A DNA stretch of 64,000 nt, taken from assembly GCF_008369195.1 (NCBI RefSeq), contig NZ_VOBC01000001.1:1612001-1676000 (forward strand). Reading direction: 5' to 3'. The notes beneath the pieces were generated by a model. It saw nothing but the letters and a program-made list of their open reading frames with translations, did no database searches and had not been told where the DNA came from. The position numbers and the translations under genes were made by a program. This DNA is from Sporosarcina sp. ANT_H38. Its GTDB lineage: Bacteria > Bacillota > Bacilli > Bacillales_A > Planococcaceae. Of this stretch, positions 35,338 to 45,872 are shown piece by piece. Each line of letters starts with the position of its first letter. Position 1 is the first letter of the stretch.

Positions 35338-36036
35338 TTATTGTTTATATCCGACGTGGCCAGCCGCTGCGCCACCACTGTACGACTTAAAGGACACTCC
35401 ATTGAAGCCAGCTTCCGTGAATAGCTGGGCAAGTTGTTTCATCCCTGGGAAATCATCTGCCGATTCTTGAAGCCATGAATATTCTTTGTAACTCTTCGCA
35501 AAAACCTTTCCAAGAAGAGGCATTATAAATTTGAAATAAAATCGGAATAACTGCCTGTAGCCTGGAAGTTCAGATTGAGAAGTTTCTAGACATGCAATCA
35601 TTGCACCTGGCTTTAAGACACGGTTCATTTCTTTCAAAACCGCTAAATAATCCGGAACGTTTCGCAAACCGAAACCAATTGTAACAAAATCAAACGAATC
35701 GTCTGGGAACGGTAATTCCATCGCATTCCCTTGTACAAGTGTGATGTTTGGATGTGCTGCAACTTTCGGTCGGCCGGCTTCTAGCATCCCATCGCTGAAG
35801 TCGAGACCAGTAACACGCCCTGTAGCACCTGTAGCCTCTGCAATGGCGATTGTCCAATCTGCAGTTCCACAACATACGTCCAGAGCACTGGCGCCTTTGT
35901 GAACGTTCATACGTGACATGATGTCATCACGCCATTTCTTATGTTGGTTGAAACTGATTACGGAATTCATCTTGTCGTAATCGACGGATATTTTTTCGAA
36001 AACGGTATGGACTTTCTGTTCTTTAGATAATGACAA
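35338..36036 (-). CDS. menH: Demethylmenaquinone methyltransferase
   Basis: This SAM-dependent enzyme (MenG/UbiE family; menH in B. subtilis) performs the last step of menaquinone synthesis. The 232-residue protein has [19 protein letters not shown], the SAM loop [12 protein letters not shown] and the [16 protein letters not shown] segment. Start is TTG eight bases after AGAGG. It lies between the two heptaprenyl synthase subunits, whose product forms the tail of its substrate. Confidence 0.95.
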   Translation of the reverse strand: MSLSKEQKVHTVFEKISVDYDKMNSVISFNQHKKWRDDIMSRMNVHKGASALDVCCGTADWTIAIAEATGATGRVTGLDFSDGMLEAGRPKVAAHPNITLVQGNAMELPFPDDSFDFVTIGFGLRNVPDYLAVLKEMNRVLKPGAMIACLETSQSELPGYRQLFRFYFKFIMPLLGKVFAKSYKEYSWLQESADDFPGMKQLAQLFTEAGFNGVSFKSYSGGAAAGHVGYKQ

Positions 36037-36054
36037 GAGTTATACCTCTTTTCT

Positions 36055-36789
36055 TTAATTCAGTTTTCCAAGTAACGGCATCGCCAAGTCACGGATGTTT
36101 TGCTGTAAAAAAGGCTGAAGGTAATCAGCTGCATCAAGCGCTTTCCGCATTTCGGCATGAAGAAGAAAAATTGCATGATCCGCATCAGCTGCATTTATCG
36201 CACGGCGAGAATGTTTACCCGAATTAGAATTGAAATCAGCATTCGCTTCATCAAACCATAAAAGTGACAATGTTGCACTTGCAAGTGGGACGTACTGTGC
36301 AAAACCGAATGTATATAAAAAATCAGTTATACATCCCGCTTCGATGATCCTAACTGCTTCTATCAATTTTTCAGGACCACCAGGTAATTGATGTTGAAAA
36401 ATTGTCTTCATCTCATTTATTTGCCCGATTTTTTCTGACAATGAACGGATGAAACCGAATTCAGGAAGAGATGCGAGAAGTCTGTAATGGACTCCACTGA
36501 AATAATCTCCCGACAAAACAGTAAGTTGTTGTTGTTTTGATGTAGCATCAATTACATTAATCGAATCATGGGCATCAAAAGCAGCATGAACAGCACCGAC
36601 TGCGATTGCTGCAGTATTTAAACGATTGTTCCACCTTTCCCCGTTCAACATTGGCAACAGGAGTATAAAGGCTTTTACAGTATCGATTGTTATTCGACCG
36701 ACATCCCTATCCACGATTGGCTCGCGAATTGATTTCTCTACTTCACTTATATAATTATCTATATGCAGTTTAATTTTTTGGGTTTCCAT
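36055..36789 (-). CDS. hepS: Heptaprenyl diphosphate synthase component I
   Basis: HepS is the small regulatory subunit of the two-component C35 prenyl synthase; it lacks aspartate-rich motifs of its own. The 244-residue protein is mostly helical and is identified by its position upstream of menH-hepT and by resemblance to B. subtilis HepS (KAFILLPMLNGE, HAAFDAHDSI). The ATG at 36789 has GGAG eight bases upstream; a TTG 18 bases earlier is less likely. Confidence 0.88.
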   Translation of the reverse strand: METQKIKLHIDNYISEVEKSIREPIVDRDVGRITIDTVKAFILLLPMLNGERWNNRLNTAAIAVGAVHAAFDAHDSINVIDATSKQQQLTVLSGDYFSGVHYRLLASLPEFGFIRSLSEKIGQINEMKTIFQHQLPGGPEKLIEAVRIIEAGCITDFLYTFGFAQYVPLASATLSLLWFDEANADFNSNSGKHSRRAINAADADHAIFLLHAEMRKALDAADYLQPFLQQNIRDLAMPLLGKLN

Positions 36790-36839
36790 CGTCGAATCTC
36801 CATTCAAAGACGTCTACGGAAAAGTGTGTCAATCGCGAA

Positions 36840-37061
36840 TTAGCCTTTCCCTTCGCTTGACAAGACACCGTATGCGGTATGAACGTCAGCTTTACCACGT
36901 ATTTTCATTGCTGACGTATGATCAGTAAATTGTGCGATCATCACTTCACCACAGTCTAATTTTTCCGTATGATGAAACTTCGTGTCGTTTCCTCGTGTCA
37001 GACCGATTACGTTCACGCCGTCTTCTTTCGCTTTTATAACGATATAGTCGGTTTGTGTCAT
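36840..37061 (-). CDS. mtrB: Trp RNA-binding attenuation protein (TRAP)
   Basis: TRAP assembles into an 11-subunit ring that, with tryptophan bound, wraps GAG/UAG repeats in trp leaders. The 73-residue protein contains the conserved [20 protein letters not shown] and [14 protein letters not shown] strands including the KKR-type RNA-contacting lysines and arginine. The ATG at 37061 follows AGGAG by eight bases. Its partner trp operon is not in this window, unlike in B. subtilis. Confidence 0.95.
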   Translation of the reverse strand: MTQTDYIVIKAKEDGVNVIGLTRGNDTKFHHTEKLDCGEVMIAQFTDHTSAMKIRGKADVHTAYGVLSSEGKG

Positions 37062-37129
37062 TTTCACTTCTCCTGTCTATTCTTTTATGGTCTTATCATA
37101 TCATAGAAAAGGCGTTACCCGCAAAGGCT

Positions 37130-37702
37130 TCAAGACATCTTGATAAGTGATAGGATCTCAGCCCGTTTCACATCATCCTGTTCGTAAATACCTCGCGCGA
37201 CCGTGGTTACTGTCTTTGCACCGGGTTTCTTTATTCCGCGCATTGTCATACACATATGTTCCGCTTCGATTACTACATATACACCGATTGGATTTAGCAT
37301 TTCCATCATGGCTTCCGCAATTGTTGATGTGATGCGTTCCTGAAGCTGTGGCCTTCTGGCAGTTGTTTCGACAGCTCTCGCTAATTTACTTAAACCTGCA
37401 ACTACTCCGTCACGCGGTATGTATGCAATATGCGCATTTCCAAAAAATGGCACAAGGTGATGTTCACACATCGAATAAAACGGTATATCCTTTACAAGTA
37501 CGACTTCATCGTGATTTTCATGAAATACTGTTTTAAAATAGTCTTTAGGATCTTTATTTAAACCTTCAAATACTTCGGCGTACATCTTTGCGACACGCTT
37601 CGGAGTATCTAACAGCCCCTCACGCTCGGGATCTTCACCGACTGCTTCAAGAATCATTAAAACTGCCTTTTCTATTTTTTCATAATCGACAACATTCATC
37701 AT
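37130..37702 (-). CDS. folE: GTP cyclohydrolase I
   Basis: FolE converts GTP to dihydroneopterin triphosphate for folate. The 190-residue protein has [14 protein letters not shown], the zinc site [19 protein letters not shown] and the second zinc cysteine in [11 protein letters not shown]. The ATG at 37702, six bases after GGAGG, gives exactly the length of the B. subtilis enzyme (MtrA); a frame 15 bases longer is rejected. The gene pair folE-mtrB is the known mtr operon. Confidence 0.95.
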   Translation of the reverse strand: MMNVVDYEKIEKAVLMILEAVGEDPEREGLLDTPKRVAKMYAEVFEGLNKDPKDYFKTVFHENHDEVVLVKDIPFYSMCEHHLVPFFGNAHIAYIPRDGVVAGLSKLARAVETTARRPQLQERITSTIAEAMMEMLNPIGVYVVIEAEHMCMTMRGIKKPGAKTVTTVARGIYEQDDVKRAEILSLIKMS

Positions 37703-37803
37703 TCGAAACCTCCCCAATCGGAAATAAAGCTATTCCAACAAAAATAGTAGCATACTCGCCCATTTCCGTACAGTTCGTTCACTCTATATTTAAACGATAA
37801 GAT

Positions 37804-37862
37804 CAAAATGTAAAGAAGTCCGCCCCAAGCATCTAAATGAATCAGATGCGACGGACGGACTT
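37804..37862 (-). terminator. Terminator of hup
   Basis: Outer stem AAGTCCG/CGGACTT and inner stem GCATCT/AGATGC fold after the hup stop codon. The T-rich tail on the minus strand is interrupted, so strength is uncertain. Confidence 0.6.
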
Positions 37863-37879
37863 CTATGTAAATTCGAGGA

Positions 37880-38152
37880 TTATTTTACCGCGTCTTTAAG
37901 CGCTTTACCTGCTTTGAAAGCTGGTACCTTGCTTGCAGCGATATCGATCTCTTCCCCAGATTGCGGGTTACGTCCTTTACGAGCTGCGCGCTCACGCACT
38001 TCGAAGTTACCGAAACCGATCAATTGTACTTTCTCACCACTTGCAAGAGTAGATTGGATCGTATCGAATACAGCTTCGACAGCTTTTGTAGCATCTTTCT
38101 TAGTTAGTTCTGCTGCTTCAGCTACAGAGGTAATCAATTCTGTTTTATTCAC
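37880..38152 (-). CDS. hup: HU-like DNA-binding protein HBsu
   Basis: HU compacts the nucleoid and bends DNA as a dimer. The 90-residue protein starts [10 protein letters not shown] and has the conserved [19 protein letters not shown] beta arm and [14 protein letters not shown]. The start is a GTG at 38152, eight bases after GGAGG; a GTG nine bases earlier overlaps the Shine-Dalgarno site. It stands alone behind a good promoter, next to spoIVA as in B. subtilis. Confidence 0.96.
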   Translation of the reverse strand: MNKTELITSVAEAAELTKKDATKAVEAVFDTIQSTLASGEKVQLIGFGNFEVRERAARKGRNPQSGEEIDIAASKVPAFKAGKALKDAVK

Positions 38153-38202
38153 ACCATTCACCTCCTCTCAAAGGGCATTAGCTAGCTTCTAATACTGTAA
38201 AA

Positions 38203-38231
38203 AGAGTATCACAAGAAAAACCTAGACGCAA
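38203..38231 (-). promoter_or_regulatory. Promoter of hup
   Basis: Minus-strand TTGCGT (38231-38226), a 17-nt spacer and TACTCT (38208-38203) preceded by TGA form an extended -10 promoter about 50 bp upstream of hup. Confidence 0.55.
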
Positions 38232-38282
38232 GAATATTATCGCGTAATTGCTAATATCATGCTCTTTTTACACGAAAAACAG

Positions 38283-38311
38283 AAAAAGATCCGCTTTTGA
38301 CGGATCTTTTT
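38283..38311 (-). terminator. Terminator of spoIVA
   Basis: AAAAGATCCG pairs with CGGATCTTTT around a 7-nt loop just after the spoIVA stop codon, with a T run on the minus strand. Confidence 0.85.
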
Positions 38312-38314
38312 CCT

Positions 38315-39793
38315 TTATACGATAAATGTAATCATGCCTTTATTTCCATCGTTCACCATCTGTTCAATCGTCTCCCGAAGACGTTTTCTTGCTTTCATCG
38401 GAACGGAAGCTGTTTTGAATCGGATGCTTTCTTTCATAACTTCATGGAGCGGTGTTCCGAAAAGCTGTGTTTCCCATAAAGCCTTTCTGTCATGCAGATA
38501 AGCATTCTTCAATTCCTTTAATAGATGATGGCTATGAAATTCGGAGCCAATTAATGGAGAAAATTCGGCTTCCATATCAACCCGTATAATGTGAAGCGAC
38601 GGTGCTGTCGCTTTCATGCGAACGCCGAAAAAGTTATTCTGCTTAATCAGTTCTGGTGCAGAAGGATTGAAATCTTCAATTGTCGGAAGAGCGACACCAT
38701 AGCCTTGTTTCCTAGCTGTATCAATTGCTTCTGAGTACATATCGTAAGATTTTTTCGCTTTGGCCGCATCTTGAACAAACAACAACCAATCTTTTTTCGA
38801 ACCGATTTCCTGTCCCATAATCCCTTCACAAATTTCACGGAAAGCCTGTTCGTCCATAGAGATTTTCACGATTGCTTTCCCTTTACCAGCATCTACTTCT
38901 ATAACTTCTGCTTGCTTAACATATTTTTCGTCTTTTAATCTCTCTGCAAGTTCCTGCACTTCACGGATTTTTGATACGCCCAGAAACCCTTCGTTAATTA
39001 CCCTGTCGATGTTAGCATTCAGTTCATGTTCACTTCCAAGTACGTCCATCCAATCCGGTTTTTGGATGTCAATATCAGAAATCGGAAATTCGTATAATGC
39101 TTCTTTTAAAATGAGTTGAATTTCCTGTGCGTTTAACTGATCAGCACTTATCGCAATGACAGGCACCCCATATCTTTCATGTAGCTCTCGTTTTAATGCG
39201 ACTGTCCTGTCATTTGCCGGCATTTTAGAATTCAGAACAATGACAAAAGGCTTGCCAATATCTTTTAACTTATTCACAATTTCTACTTCAGCAACTTCTG
39301 CTGCAGATCGCGGAATATTATTTACCGTTCCATCCGTCGTTACAAGAATACCAATCGTAGAATGATCACGAATCACCTTATCCGTTCCAATACGCGCCGC
39401 TTCTTCAAACGGTATTGGTTCGTTGTGCCATGGCGTGTGAACCAATTTCGGGCCATTCTCATCTTCATAGCCCTTTACGCCGTCTATAACATAGCCAACG
39501 CAATCTGCAAGCCTGATTTGAAACTTCAACTCACCATCCCCTACAGATACCGAAGTCCCTTGGGCTGGCACGAATTTCGGTTCTGATGTCATGATAACTG
39601 AGCCTGGTGAACTCTGAGGAAGCTCATCCTGCGCACGAATCCGATCCGATGCTTCCGTCATATTTGGAATAACGACTTCTTCCATAACTCTTTTAACGAA
39701 CGTAGATTTCCCTACACGAACAGGACCGACAACACCAATATAAATATCACCGTCTGTACGTCTAGCCAGATTTTCATATAATTCCTCTTTCAT
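38315..39793 (-). CDS. spoIVA: Stage IV sporulation protein A (spore coat ATPase)
   Basis: SpoIVA polymerises with ATP hydrolysis to form the basement layer of the spore coat around the forespore. The 492-residue protein has a Walker A GPVRVGKST (23-31), the RAQDELPQS and MTSEPKFVP segments, TDGT and the conserved C-terminal tail. Length equals B. subtilis SpoIVA (492). GGAGG precedes the ATG. A CATAAACT at 39830-39823 on the minus strand could be a sigma-E -10 element but no convincing -35 was found. Confidence 0.96.
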   Translation of the reverse strand: MKEELYENLARRTDGDIYIGVVGPVRVGKSTFVKRVMEEVVIPNMTEASDRIRAQDELPQSSPGSVIMTSEPKFVPAQGTSVSVGDGELKFQIRLADCVGYVIDGVKGYEDENGPKLVHTPWHNEPIPFEEAARIGTDKVIRDHSTIGILVTTDGTVNNIPRSAAEVAEVEIVNKLKDIGKPFVIVLNSKMPANDRTVALKRELHERYGVPVIAISADQLNAQEIQLILKEALYEFPISDIDIQKPDWMDVLGSEHELNANIDRVINEGFLGVSKIREVQELAERLKDEKYVKQAEVIEVDAGKGKAIVKISMDEQAFREICEGIMGQEIGSKKDWLLFVQDAAKAKKSYDMYSEAIDTARKQGYGVALPTIEDFNPSAPELIKQNNFFGVRMKATAPSLHIIRVDMEAEFSPLIGSEFHSHHLLKELKNAYLHDRKALWETQLFGTPLHEVMKESIRFKTASVPMKARKRLRETIEQMVNDGNKGMITFIV

Positions 39794-39830
39794 TCTATCG
39801 TCCTCCTTTAGATGCGCATATTAGTTTATG

Positions 39831-39869
39831 AAAAAAAAAAACGTTTCATGCACGTGGCATGAAACGTTT
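39831..39869 (-). terminator. Terminator of yphE-yphF
   Basis: AAACGTTTCATG pairs with CATGAAACGTTT around CACGTGG and is followed by eleven T residues on the minus strand, one base after the yphF stop codon. Confidence 0.9.
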
Positions 39870-40586
39870 TTATTTTGATTTATTCATGAAGATTGGTTCG
39901 TTCTTGTCATTCACTGTGTAGGGTAATGAATAGGCCGGTAAAACGGGATAGTTATCCGTCAATAGGTACCGGATATCCTCCCCTTCTTTAGCTTCCTGGT
40001 TCTTTTCTTGCAACATCCTGTTTAAATCAATCGAATAATCGATGTAAAAAATACCATCTCCACCGATAACAATCGGTAAGACTGCATCTGAATATGGACT
40101 AGGGACCGTCAGTGGCTCTTTAAAGCCCATTGCGTCGAAATCGACAGCATAGACATTGTCACCCACGGACTCCTTGAATGGAGCACGACCATTGATGTTT
40201 TTTCTTAGATTCAAATCACGAATGCTTTCCGCCGAGCGCAAGTCAACAAGTTTTACGGTTGGATTTGCTTCAACGTCTATCAACACATATTGATAGATGC
40301 CGCCTGTTTCGTAGGCATTGGAAGGTATTTTTTCCGTATATGCCGGTACAACTTTGGAGAATTCGATGGGATATTTGATGTACATATCGGTTTCAAGTTC
40401 ACGCGTTTTGATGGGCAATAGCCCTCCTGAATCTTGTTGATAAGCGTCAACTGCTTTTTGCATTGATTCTAACTGATCCGCATATGGGATTTCCAGTTCA
40501 GTTGTTTTTTCGGATGGGTACATGCATCCAGATAGAACAAAAGATGCAATGAGGAATAGCCCGATTCTTTTTACTGACTTAATCAT
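39870..40586 (-). CDS. yphF: Lipoprotein YphF
   Basis: A 238-residue predicted lipoprotein: a basic hydrophobic signal ends in the lipobox LSGC (cysteine near residue 20), so it should be anchored on the outer face of the membrane. The rest has no catalytic motif I recognise. Two ATG codons are adjacent; the second (40586) has the better spacing from AGGAGG and the first is also possible. It overlaps the stop of yphE. Identified by order with yphE and gpsA; function unknown. Confidence 0.8.
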   Translation of the reverse strand: MIKSVKRIGLFLIASFVLSGCMYPSEKTTELEIPYADQLESMQKAVDAYQQDSGGLLPIKTRELETDMYIKYPIEFSKVVPAYTEKIPSNAYETGGIYQYVLIDVEANPTVKLVDLRSAESIRDLNLRKNINGRAPFKESVGDNVYAVDFDAMGFKEPLTVPSPYSDAVLPIVIGGDGIFYIDYSIDLNRMLQEKNQEAKEGEDIRYLLTDNYPVLPAYSLPYTVNDKNEPIFMNKSK

Positions 40587-40789
40587 CATGCCCCTCCTGT
40601 TGGCCCATTGAATACGAGATAAATCATCGCGAAAAATGAGAAAATTAGTAAAGAATAGGCTATTATAGCAAACGCAAATTTTAATACTTTGTTTTGAAGC
40701 TTATGCCGACTCACATAAATAAGACCCATGGAAATAACCATGAATCCCATTGCATAGAACGACAGCCACATTTTATCCATCGAGGACAA
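40586..40789 (-). CDS. yphE: DUF2768 small membrane protein YphE
   Basis: A 67-residue protein with two hydrophobic helices (about 8-26 and 35-60), as in the DUF2768 family. The start is most likely the TTG at 40789, seven bases after GGGGG; the ATG three codons later is too far from that site. It lies between gpsA and yphF as in B. subtilis. Function unknown. Confidence 0.8.
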   Translation of the reverse strand: MSSMDKMWLSFYAMGFMVISMGLIYVSRHKLQNKVLKFAFAIIAYSLLIFSFFAMIYLVFNGPTGGA

Positions 40790-40817
40790 AAAAAGTCCCC
40801 CTTTCGTATATTAAAAG

Positions 40818-41840
40818 TTAGCGGTTGCCGAAGAGATCCTCGATTTCCTGCTTCTTCATACGGTTCATAAGTTGGTCGACAGCTTGTTTCGGCGGTACAT
40901 TTTCAAACAGTATGGAGTACAGTGCCTCTGTGAGCGGCATAGAGACTCCGTGCTGGGCTGCTAGCTGATGTGCAGCTTTAGCTGTCCGGACACCCTCAAT
41001 GACCATCCCCATGCCTGACACGACCTCATCTAAGCTCTTACCTTTACCAAGCATGTTACCAGCTTTCCAATTACGTGAAAGTACACTCGTACATGTGACA
41101 ATCAGATCTCCGAGTCCTGTCAAACCTGAAAATGTAAGTGGATTCGCATCCATCTTCACACCGAGTCTTGAAATCTCTGCTAATCCGCGCGTTATTAGCG
41201 CAGCTTTTGCGTTATCACCGTATCCTAGACCATCAGATATACCAGCTGCCAAGGCAATAACATTTTTTAGTGCAGCTCCGATTTCCACACCCACTATATC
41301 GGGATTTGTATAAACACGGAAATAATTATTCATAAATAAATCCTGAACTTTTTCTGCCGCATCCAAATCTAGTGATGCAGCCGTCACTGTCGTCGGATGA
41401 CGCAAAACAACTTCTTCCGCATGGCTCGGTCCTGAGAGAACGACTATAGCCGATACTTTTGAGGTATCTAGCTCTTCCGCAATCATTTCAGAAATCCTCT
41501 TCAATGAATCCGGTTCAATTCCTTTGGATACATGGACAATCAATTTAGAACTGATTGCCATTTCATTCAATTCGGCGCAAACACCGCGAATCGCTTTTGT
41601 TGGAACAGCGATGATGACGGTACCGCCATGCATCGCTGCTTTTTCCAAGTCTGATGTCGCTTTCAAATTAGCGGGTAAAGAAATACCCGGTAAATAAGAA
41701 TTATTTGTATTTTTTTCATTGATTTCATCTGACTGATCAGAACGCCTTGCCCAGAGTAAACAGTCATGACCATTTTCAGCCAGAACAAAAGCAATTGCTG
41801 TCCCCCAGCTTCCTGCGCCTATAACAGTTACTTTTTCCAT
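40818..41840 (-). CDS. gpsA: Glycerol-3-phosphate dehydrogenase [NAD(P)+]
   Basis: GpsA reduces dihydroxyacetone phosphate to sn-glycerol 3-phosphate for phospholipids. The 340-residue protein has the Rossmann loop [34 protein letters not shown] and the catalytic lysine segment [15 protein letters not shown]. It sits between der and yphE; plsC, which uses derivatives of its product, is nearby at 44576. Confidence 0.95.
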   Translation of the reverse strand: MEKVTVIGAGSWGTAIAFVLAENGHDCLLWARRSDQSDEINEKNTNNSYLPGISLPANLKATSDLEKAAMHGGTVIIAVPTKAIRGVCAELNEMAISSKLIVHVSKGIEPDSLKRISEMIAEELDTSKVSAIVVLSGPSHAEEVVLRHPTTVTAASLDLDAAEKVQDLFMNNYFRVYTNPDIVGVEIGAALKNVIALAAGISDGLGYGDNAKAALITRGLAEISRLGVKMDANPLTFSGLTGLGDLIVTCTSVLSRNWKAGNMLGKGKSLDEVVSGMGMVIEGVRTAKAAHQLAAQHGVSMPLTEALYSILFENVPPKQAVDQLMNRMKKQEIEDLFGNR

Positions 41841-41873
41841 TTTATACAGACACCCTTTCTACTGTAACAACGG

Positions 41874-43184
41874 TTAGCTTCTCGCGCGCGTAATAATCCT
41901 GATTGGAGTTCCTTCGAAGCCAAATGACTCCCGAAGTCGGTTTTGTAAAAAGCGCTCATAAGAGAAATGCATGATTTCTACATCGTTCACAAAGACAACG
42001 AAAGTTGGTGGTTTGACAGCCACTTGCGTAGCGTAGTAAATACGCAGTCTACGTCCTTTATTATTAGGTGCAGGATTTCTTGCTACAGCATCTTCTATTA
42101 CTTCGTTCAAGACACTCGATTGGATACGAAGTGAATGGTTCTCACTAACTAACTTAACTTTTTCAAACAACGTATTAACACGCTGTTTCGTTTTTGCCGA
42201 AACAAAAGAAATCGGTGCATAGTCAAGGAATAGGAAATTATCACGGATATCCGCAATAAATTTATTCATCGTCTTATCATCTTTTACGACAGCATCCCAC
42301 TTGTTAACAACAAACATGACGCCTTTTCCAGCATCTTCTGCATAGCCAGCGATTCGCTTGTCCATTTCACGGATGCCTTCTTCTCCATTTATAACGATGA
42401 GAACGACATCGGAACGGTCAATCGCTTTTAGTGCACGAAGAACAGCATATTTCTCTACATTTTCATAGACTTTCCCTTTTTTGCGCATTCCGGCTGTATC
42501 AATAATCTTATACTTCTGTCCTTCATATTCATAAGCCGTATCAATAGCGTCAATTGTTGTTCCAGGTATATCACTAACGATAACTCGTTCTTCGCCTAAA
42601 AATGCATTAACGAGTGATGATTTCCCTACATTTGGTCTACCTATCAACGAAAAACGGATGACATCATCTTCTACTTCTTCATCTCCTGGTTCCGGAAAAT
42701 CATTCGCTACTGCATCAAGCAAATCTCCAAGACCTAGACCATGTGCACCAGAAATCGGATAAGGTTCTCCGAATCCTAGGGAATAGAAATCATAAATCAT
42801 GTCACGCATATCTGGATTATCAACTTTATTTACAGCAAGTACGACAGGTTTTTTCGTTTTGTACAGTATTTTGGCAACTTGTTCATCAGCATCAGTTACC
42901 CCTTCACGGCCATTTACAAGAAAAATGATAACGTCCGCTTCGTCAATTGCAATCTCTGCTTGTAATCGGATTTGCTCAAGAAATGGCTCGTCTCCAATAT
43001 CGATTCCGCCTGTATCAATAAGGTTGAATTCGTGTGCAAGCCAATCTGCGGAGCTATAAATGCGGTCACGGGTAACGCCTGAAACGTCTTCTACAATTGA
43101 AATACGTTCACCAACGATTCGGTTAAATATTGTCGATTTCCCGACGTTCGGCCTACCGACTATCGCTACTGTTGGTTTATTCAT
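41874..43184 (-). CDS. der: Ribosome assembly GTPase Der (EngA)
   Basis: Der helps assemble the 50S subunit. The 436-residue protein has two tandem GTPase domains with Walker [10 protein letters not shown] (about 10-18) and GRPNVGKSS (about 184-192), DTGG and DTAG switch motifs, NKVD and NKWD, and a C-terminal KH-like domain (about 350-436). Length equals the B. subtilis protein. AAGGATG precedes the ATG. Confidence 0.96.
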   Translation of the reverse strand: MNKPTVAIVGRPNVGKSTIFNRIVGERISIVEDVSGVTRDRIYSSADWLAHEFNLIDTGGIDIGDEPFLEQIRLQAEIAIDEADVIIFLVNGREGVTDADEQVAKILYKTKKPVVLAVNKVDNPDMRDMIYDFYSLGFGEPYPISGAHGLGLGDLLDAVANDFPEPGDEEVEDDVIRFSLIGRPNVGKSSLVNAFLGEERVIVSDIPGTTIDAIDTAYEYEGQKYKIIDTAGMRKKGKVYENVEKYAVLRALKAIDRSDVVLIVINGEEGIREMDKRIAGYAEDAGKGVMFVVNKWDAVVKDDKTMNKFIADIRDNFLFLDYAPISFVSAKTKQRVNTLFEKVKLVSENHSLRIQSSVLNEVIEDAVARNPAPNNKGRRLRIYYATQVAVKPPTFVVFVNDVEIMHFSYERFLQNRLRESFGFEGTPIRIITRARS

Positions 43185-43224
43185 AATCTAACATCCTTCC
43201 AGCTTATCTTCGTCATATTATACA

Positions 43225-43262
43225 CAAAAAAAGAAGATGATGCCCATAAAAGCATCATCTTC
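43225..43262 (-). terminator. Terminator after the S1-domain protein gene
   Basis: GAAGATGATGC pairs perfectly with GCATCATCTTC around an 8-nt loop and runs into seven T residues on the minus strand. Confidence 0.9.
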
Positions 43263-43347
43263 CATGTAAGTAATCGTTCATAATGTTCACACATTTTCGA
43301 TTCAGACTTCAAATTCATATTCATACATGCATTTTCAATTGAGCTAC

Positions 43348-44493
43348 TTAGTCTTTATTTGAAAATTTCTTTAGCTGATCTCCAATAACATCGCCCAATG
43401 AAAACCCTGATGCTTCAGGCATCTCGTAATTTTCATAAGAATTATTGTCTTCTTTTTCAATAAGATCTTTAATACTTAAAGATAAACGTTTATCTTGAGT
43501 ATTGACCTCCAACACTTTCACATTGATTTTTTGCCCTTCTTGCAATACTTCATGCGGAGTACCGATGTGCTGATGGGAAATACGTGAAATATGGACGAGG
43601 CCTTCGACACCAGGGAATACCTCGACAAACGCACCATATGAAACGAGACGTTTCACAGTCCCTTCAAACTTCGACCCTTTAGGAGCTTTCTCTTCGATTC
43701 CTTCCCAAGGTCCGGATAATGTATCTTTGATGGAAAGTGAAATTCGTTCGGAATCACGGTCGATTGATAATATTTTCACATTCACTTTTTCGCCTTCTTT
43801 TAAGACATCTGTTACTTTCTCAATGTGATCATGGGACAATTGAGAAATATGAACAAGCCCGTCAACACCACCAATATCTACAAACGCACCGAATGATGCT
43901 ATACGTTGAACAGTCCCTTTAAGCACTTCGCCTTCTTTAAGGTTATCCAATACTTCCCCTTTTTGCGATGCCTTCTCTTCTTGAATAACTGCACGGTGAG
44001 AAAGTATTAACCGATTTTTTTCTTTATCCATTTCAACAATTTTAAACGTCATCATACGACCTTTATATTCTTCAAACGTTTCAACGAAATAATCTTCGAC
44101 AAGTGATGCCGGAATGAAGCCGCGTACGCCAAGGTCAACAACTAGTCCGCCTTTAACAACGTCTTTTACTTCCGTTTCGATTGTTTCTTTATTATTGTAT
44201 TTCTCTTCCAGGGAACCCCATGCATCTTCCGCATCGACTTTTCGTTTTGATAGGACATAATTATCATCTTCCACTTTCATAACAATCAGTTCAAGGACAT
44301 TTCCTACCGCTACTACATCTTCAGCTTTTTCGATGTGAAGGCTCGATAGTTCACTGATTGGAATGACACCATCAAATGGAGCACCATCAATTTCAACCGT
44401 CACAGACTTTTCTTCGATTTTAGTCACTTTCCCGGTAACGCGGTCACCTTCATTGTAGATGTTCACTGTTTCCAAGTTCATGTCTTCAGTCAT
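43348..44493 (-). CDS. ypfD: S1 RNA-binding domain protein (ribosomal S1 homologue)
   Basis: The 381-residue protein consists of four S1 OB-fold repeats (for example GDRVTGKVTKI, VVKGGLVVDLGVRGFIPA, LVHISQLSHDHIEKV and LVHISRISHQHIG). Gram-positive homologues are annotated as 30S protein S1 but are not essential and their role in translation is uncertain. The ATG at 44493 has AGGGAG eight bases upstream and is preferred over one 18 bases earlier. It follows plsC and ends with a strong terminator. Confidence 0.92.
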   Translation of the reverse strand: MTEDMNLETVNIYNEGDRVTGKVTKIEEKSVTVEIDGAPFDGVIPISELSSLHIEKAEDVVAVGNVLELIVMKVEDDNYVLSKRKVDAEDAWGSLEEKYNNKETIETEVKDVVKGGLVVDLGVRGFIPASLVEDYFVETFEEYKGRMMTFKIVEMDKEKNRLILSHRAVIQEEKASQKGEVLDNLKEGEVLKGTVQRIASFGAFVDIGGVDGLVHISQLSHDHIEKVTDVLKEGEKVNVKILSIDRDSERISLSIKDTLSGPWEGIEEKAPKGSKFEGTVKRLVSYGAFVEVFPGVEGLVHISRISHQHIGTPHEVLQEGQKINVKVLEVNTQDKRLSLSIKDLIEKEDNNSYENYEMPEASGFSLGDVIGDQLKKFSNKD

Positions 44494-44575
44494 TATGTAG
44501 TCTCCCTTCATAAAGAATTCTAATTCTATATTATGCGAATCTATTCATAATAACAAAAATTTGCCCTCATTTTGT

Positions 44576-45157
44576 TCATTTATTTTGTTCAATTAGTTTT
44601 TGTATTTCACTCATGATGACCTCTGTCACATCTTCAGCTGAAGTACGATTTTCGCGATAAGACGACATATCGAGCGGTTTCCCATAGACAACTTTCAATC
44701 TTTTAAATGCTTTATAAGGCCCGATAATCGCACAAGGAACTACCACCGCATCGCCCTTCAGCGCGAAGAAGCCAGCACCCGCAAGCCCTTTGCCAAGTTC
44801 ACCTGTCTTACTTCTAGTCCCTTCCGGAAACATCCCGACAACTTTACCTGACTTAAGAATTTTCAATGTATTGCGGAATGCTTCCCTATCGCTCATGCCA
44901 CGTTTCACAGGAAAGGCATTAACTTTCGGAAGAATACTTTTTAATATCGGCATTTTAAACAACTCTTCTTTAGCCATGAAATGAACAGGCCTTGGACTAG
45001 TAATTCCGACAACCGGAGGATCGACATTGTCAATATGATTCGCGCAGAGAAGGACACCCCCTTCTTTCGGGAAATTCTCTGCACCAATTACTTTAATACG
45101 ATATAACGGATAAAAGACTGCGCTGCTGAGCAATTTACCTAGTGGATATAAATTCAT
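44576..45157 (-). CDS. plsC: 1-acyl-sn-glycerol-3-phosphate acyltransferase
   Basis: PlsC adds the second acyl chain to make phosphatidic acid at the membrane. The 193-residue protein has an NHIDNVDPP block I, where the usual acyltransferase form is N-H-x4-D, and the MFPEGTRS glycerolipid motif, with hydrophobic segments at the N-terminus. It overlaps cmk by four bases (ATGA). The order cmk-plsC-S1 protein is common in Bacillales other than B. subtilis. Confidence 0.93.
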   Translation of the reverse strand: MNLYPLGKLLSSAVFYPLYRIKVIGAENFPKEGGVLLCANHIDNVDPPVVGITSPRPVHFMAKEELFKMPILKSILPKVNAFPVKRGMSDREAFRNTLKILKSGKVVGMFPEGTRSKTGELGKGLAGAGFFALKGDAVVVPCAIIGPYKAFKRLKVVYGKPLDMSSYRENRTSAEDVTEVIMSEIQKLIEQNK

Positions 45158-45831
45158 AAGTTCATCCTCTTTTCTGCAAGCCCACTAATTATTTCCGCCA
45201 CATCTGCAATTGACATCGAAGTCGTATCGATATGAATGGCATCTTCAGCTTGTCTAAGTGGAGACACTTCTCTTTCACTATCCGCACGATCACGTTCAGC
45301 AATTTCAGCTTTTAATTGTTCAAGTGATGTTATGAAGCCACGCTTTTCGTTTTCTATGTGACGTCTCATTGCTCTTTCCTCAACAGAAGCCGTCATGAAA
45401 ATCTTTAGTTCTGCATTCGGCAGTACAGCTGTCCCGATATCGCGACCATCCATTACAACGCCTGCACCTTTTGCCAAGTCTCGCTGTTTATCGACCATTA
45501 ACTGTCGAACACCCATATGAGTAGCGACGGAAGATACATTAGCAGTCACCAATTGCGAACGGATGTCTTCAGTGACATCTTTACCATCCACAATGACCGC
45601 TTGACCTTTAACAGACGGCATAAGAATGATCTCCGTTTCTTCCAATAACTTTTCAAGTTCAATTCCATCACTAGTATCTATGTTGTGAACAAGCGCCTTA
45701 TGCGTAAGTGCACGATACATAGCACCTGTATCGATATACGTATAGCCCAATTTTTCAGCTGTGATTTTAGCAATTGTACTTTTTCCTGCTGCAGCAGGAC
45801 CATCAATTGCAATTTTTATCCCTATTACCAT
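45154..45831 (-). CDS. cmk: Cytidylate kinase
   Basis: Cmk phosphorylates CMP and dCMP. The 225-residue protein has the Walker A IDGPAAAGKSTIAK, DTGAMYRALT, the VMDGRDIGT motif and the RDRADSEREVSPL lid. The ATG at 45831 is eight bases after GGAGG and gives the length of B. subtilis Cmk (224); a frame 21 bases longer is rejected. It is coupled to plsC. Confidence 0.95.
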   Translation of the reverse strand: MVIGIKIAIDGPAAAGKSTIAKITAEKLGYTYIDTGAMYRALTHKALVHNIDTSDGIELEKLLEETEIILMPSVKGQAVIVDGKDVTEDIRSQLVTANVSSVATHMGVRQLMVDKQRDLAKGAGVVMDGRDIGTAVLPNAELKIFMTASVEERAMRRHIENEKRGFITSLEQLKAEIAERDRADSEREVSPLRQAEDAIHIDTTSMSIADVAEIISGLAEKRMNL

Positions 45832-45872
45832 TTCATCTACCTCCGTAGTCAATTCGAAAACATTGTATCACA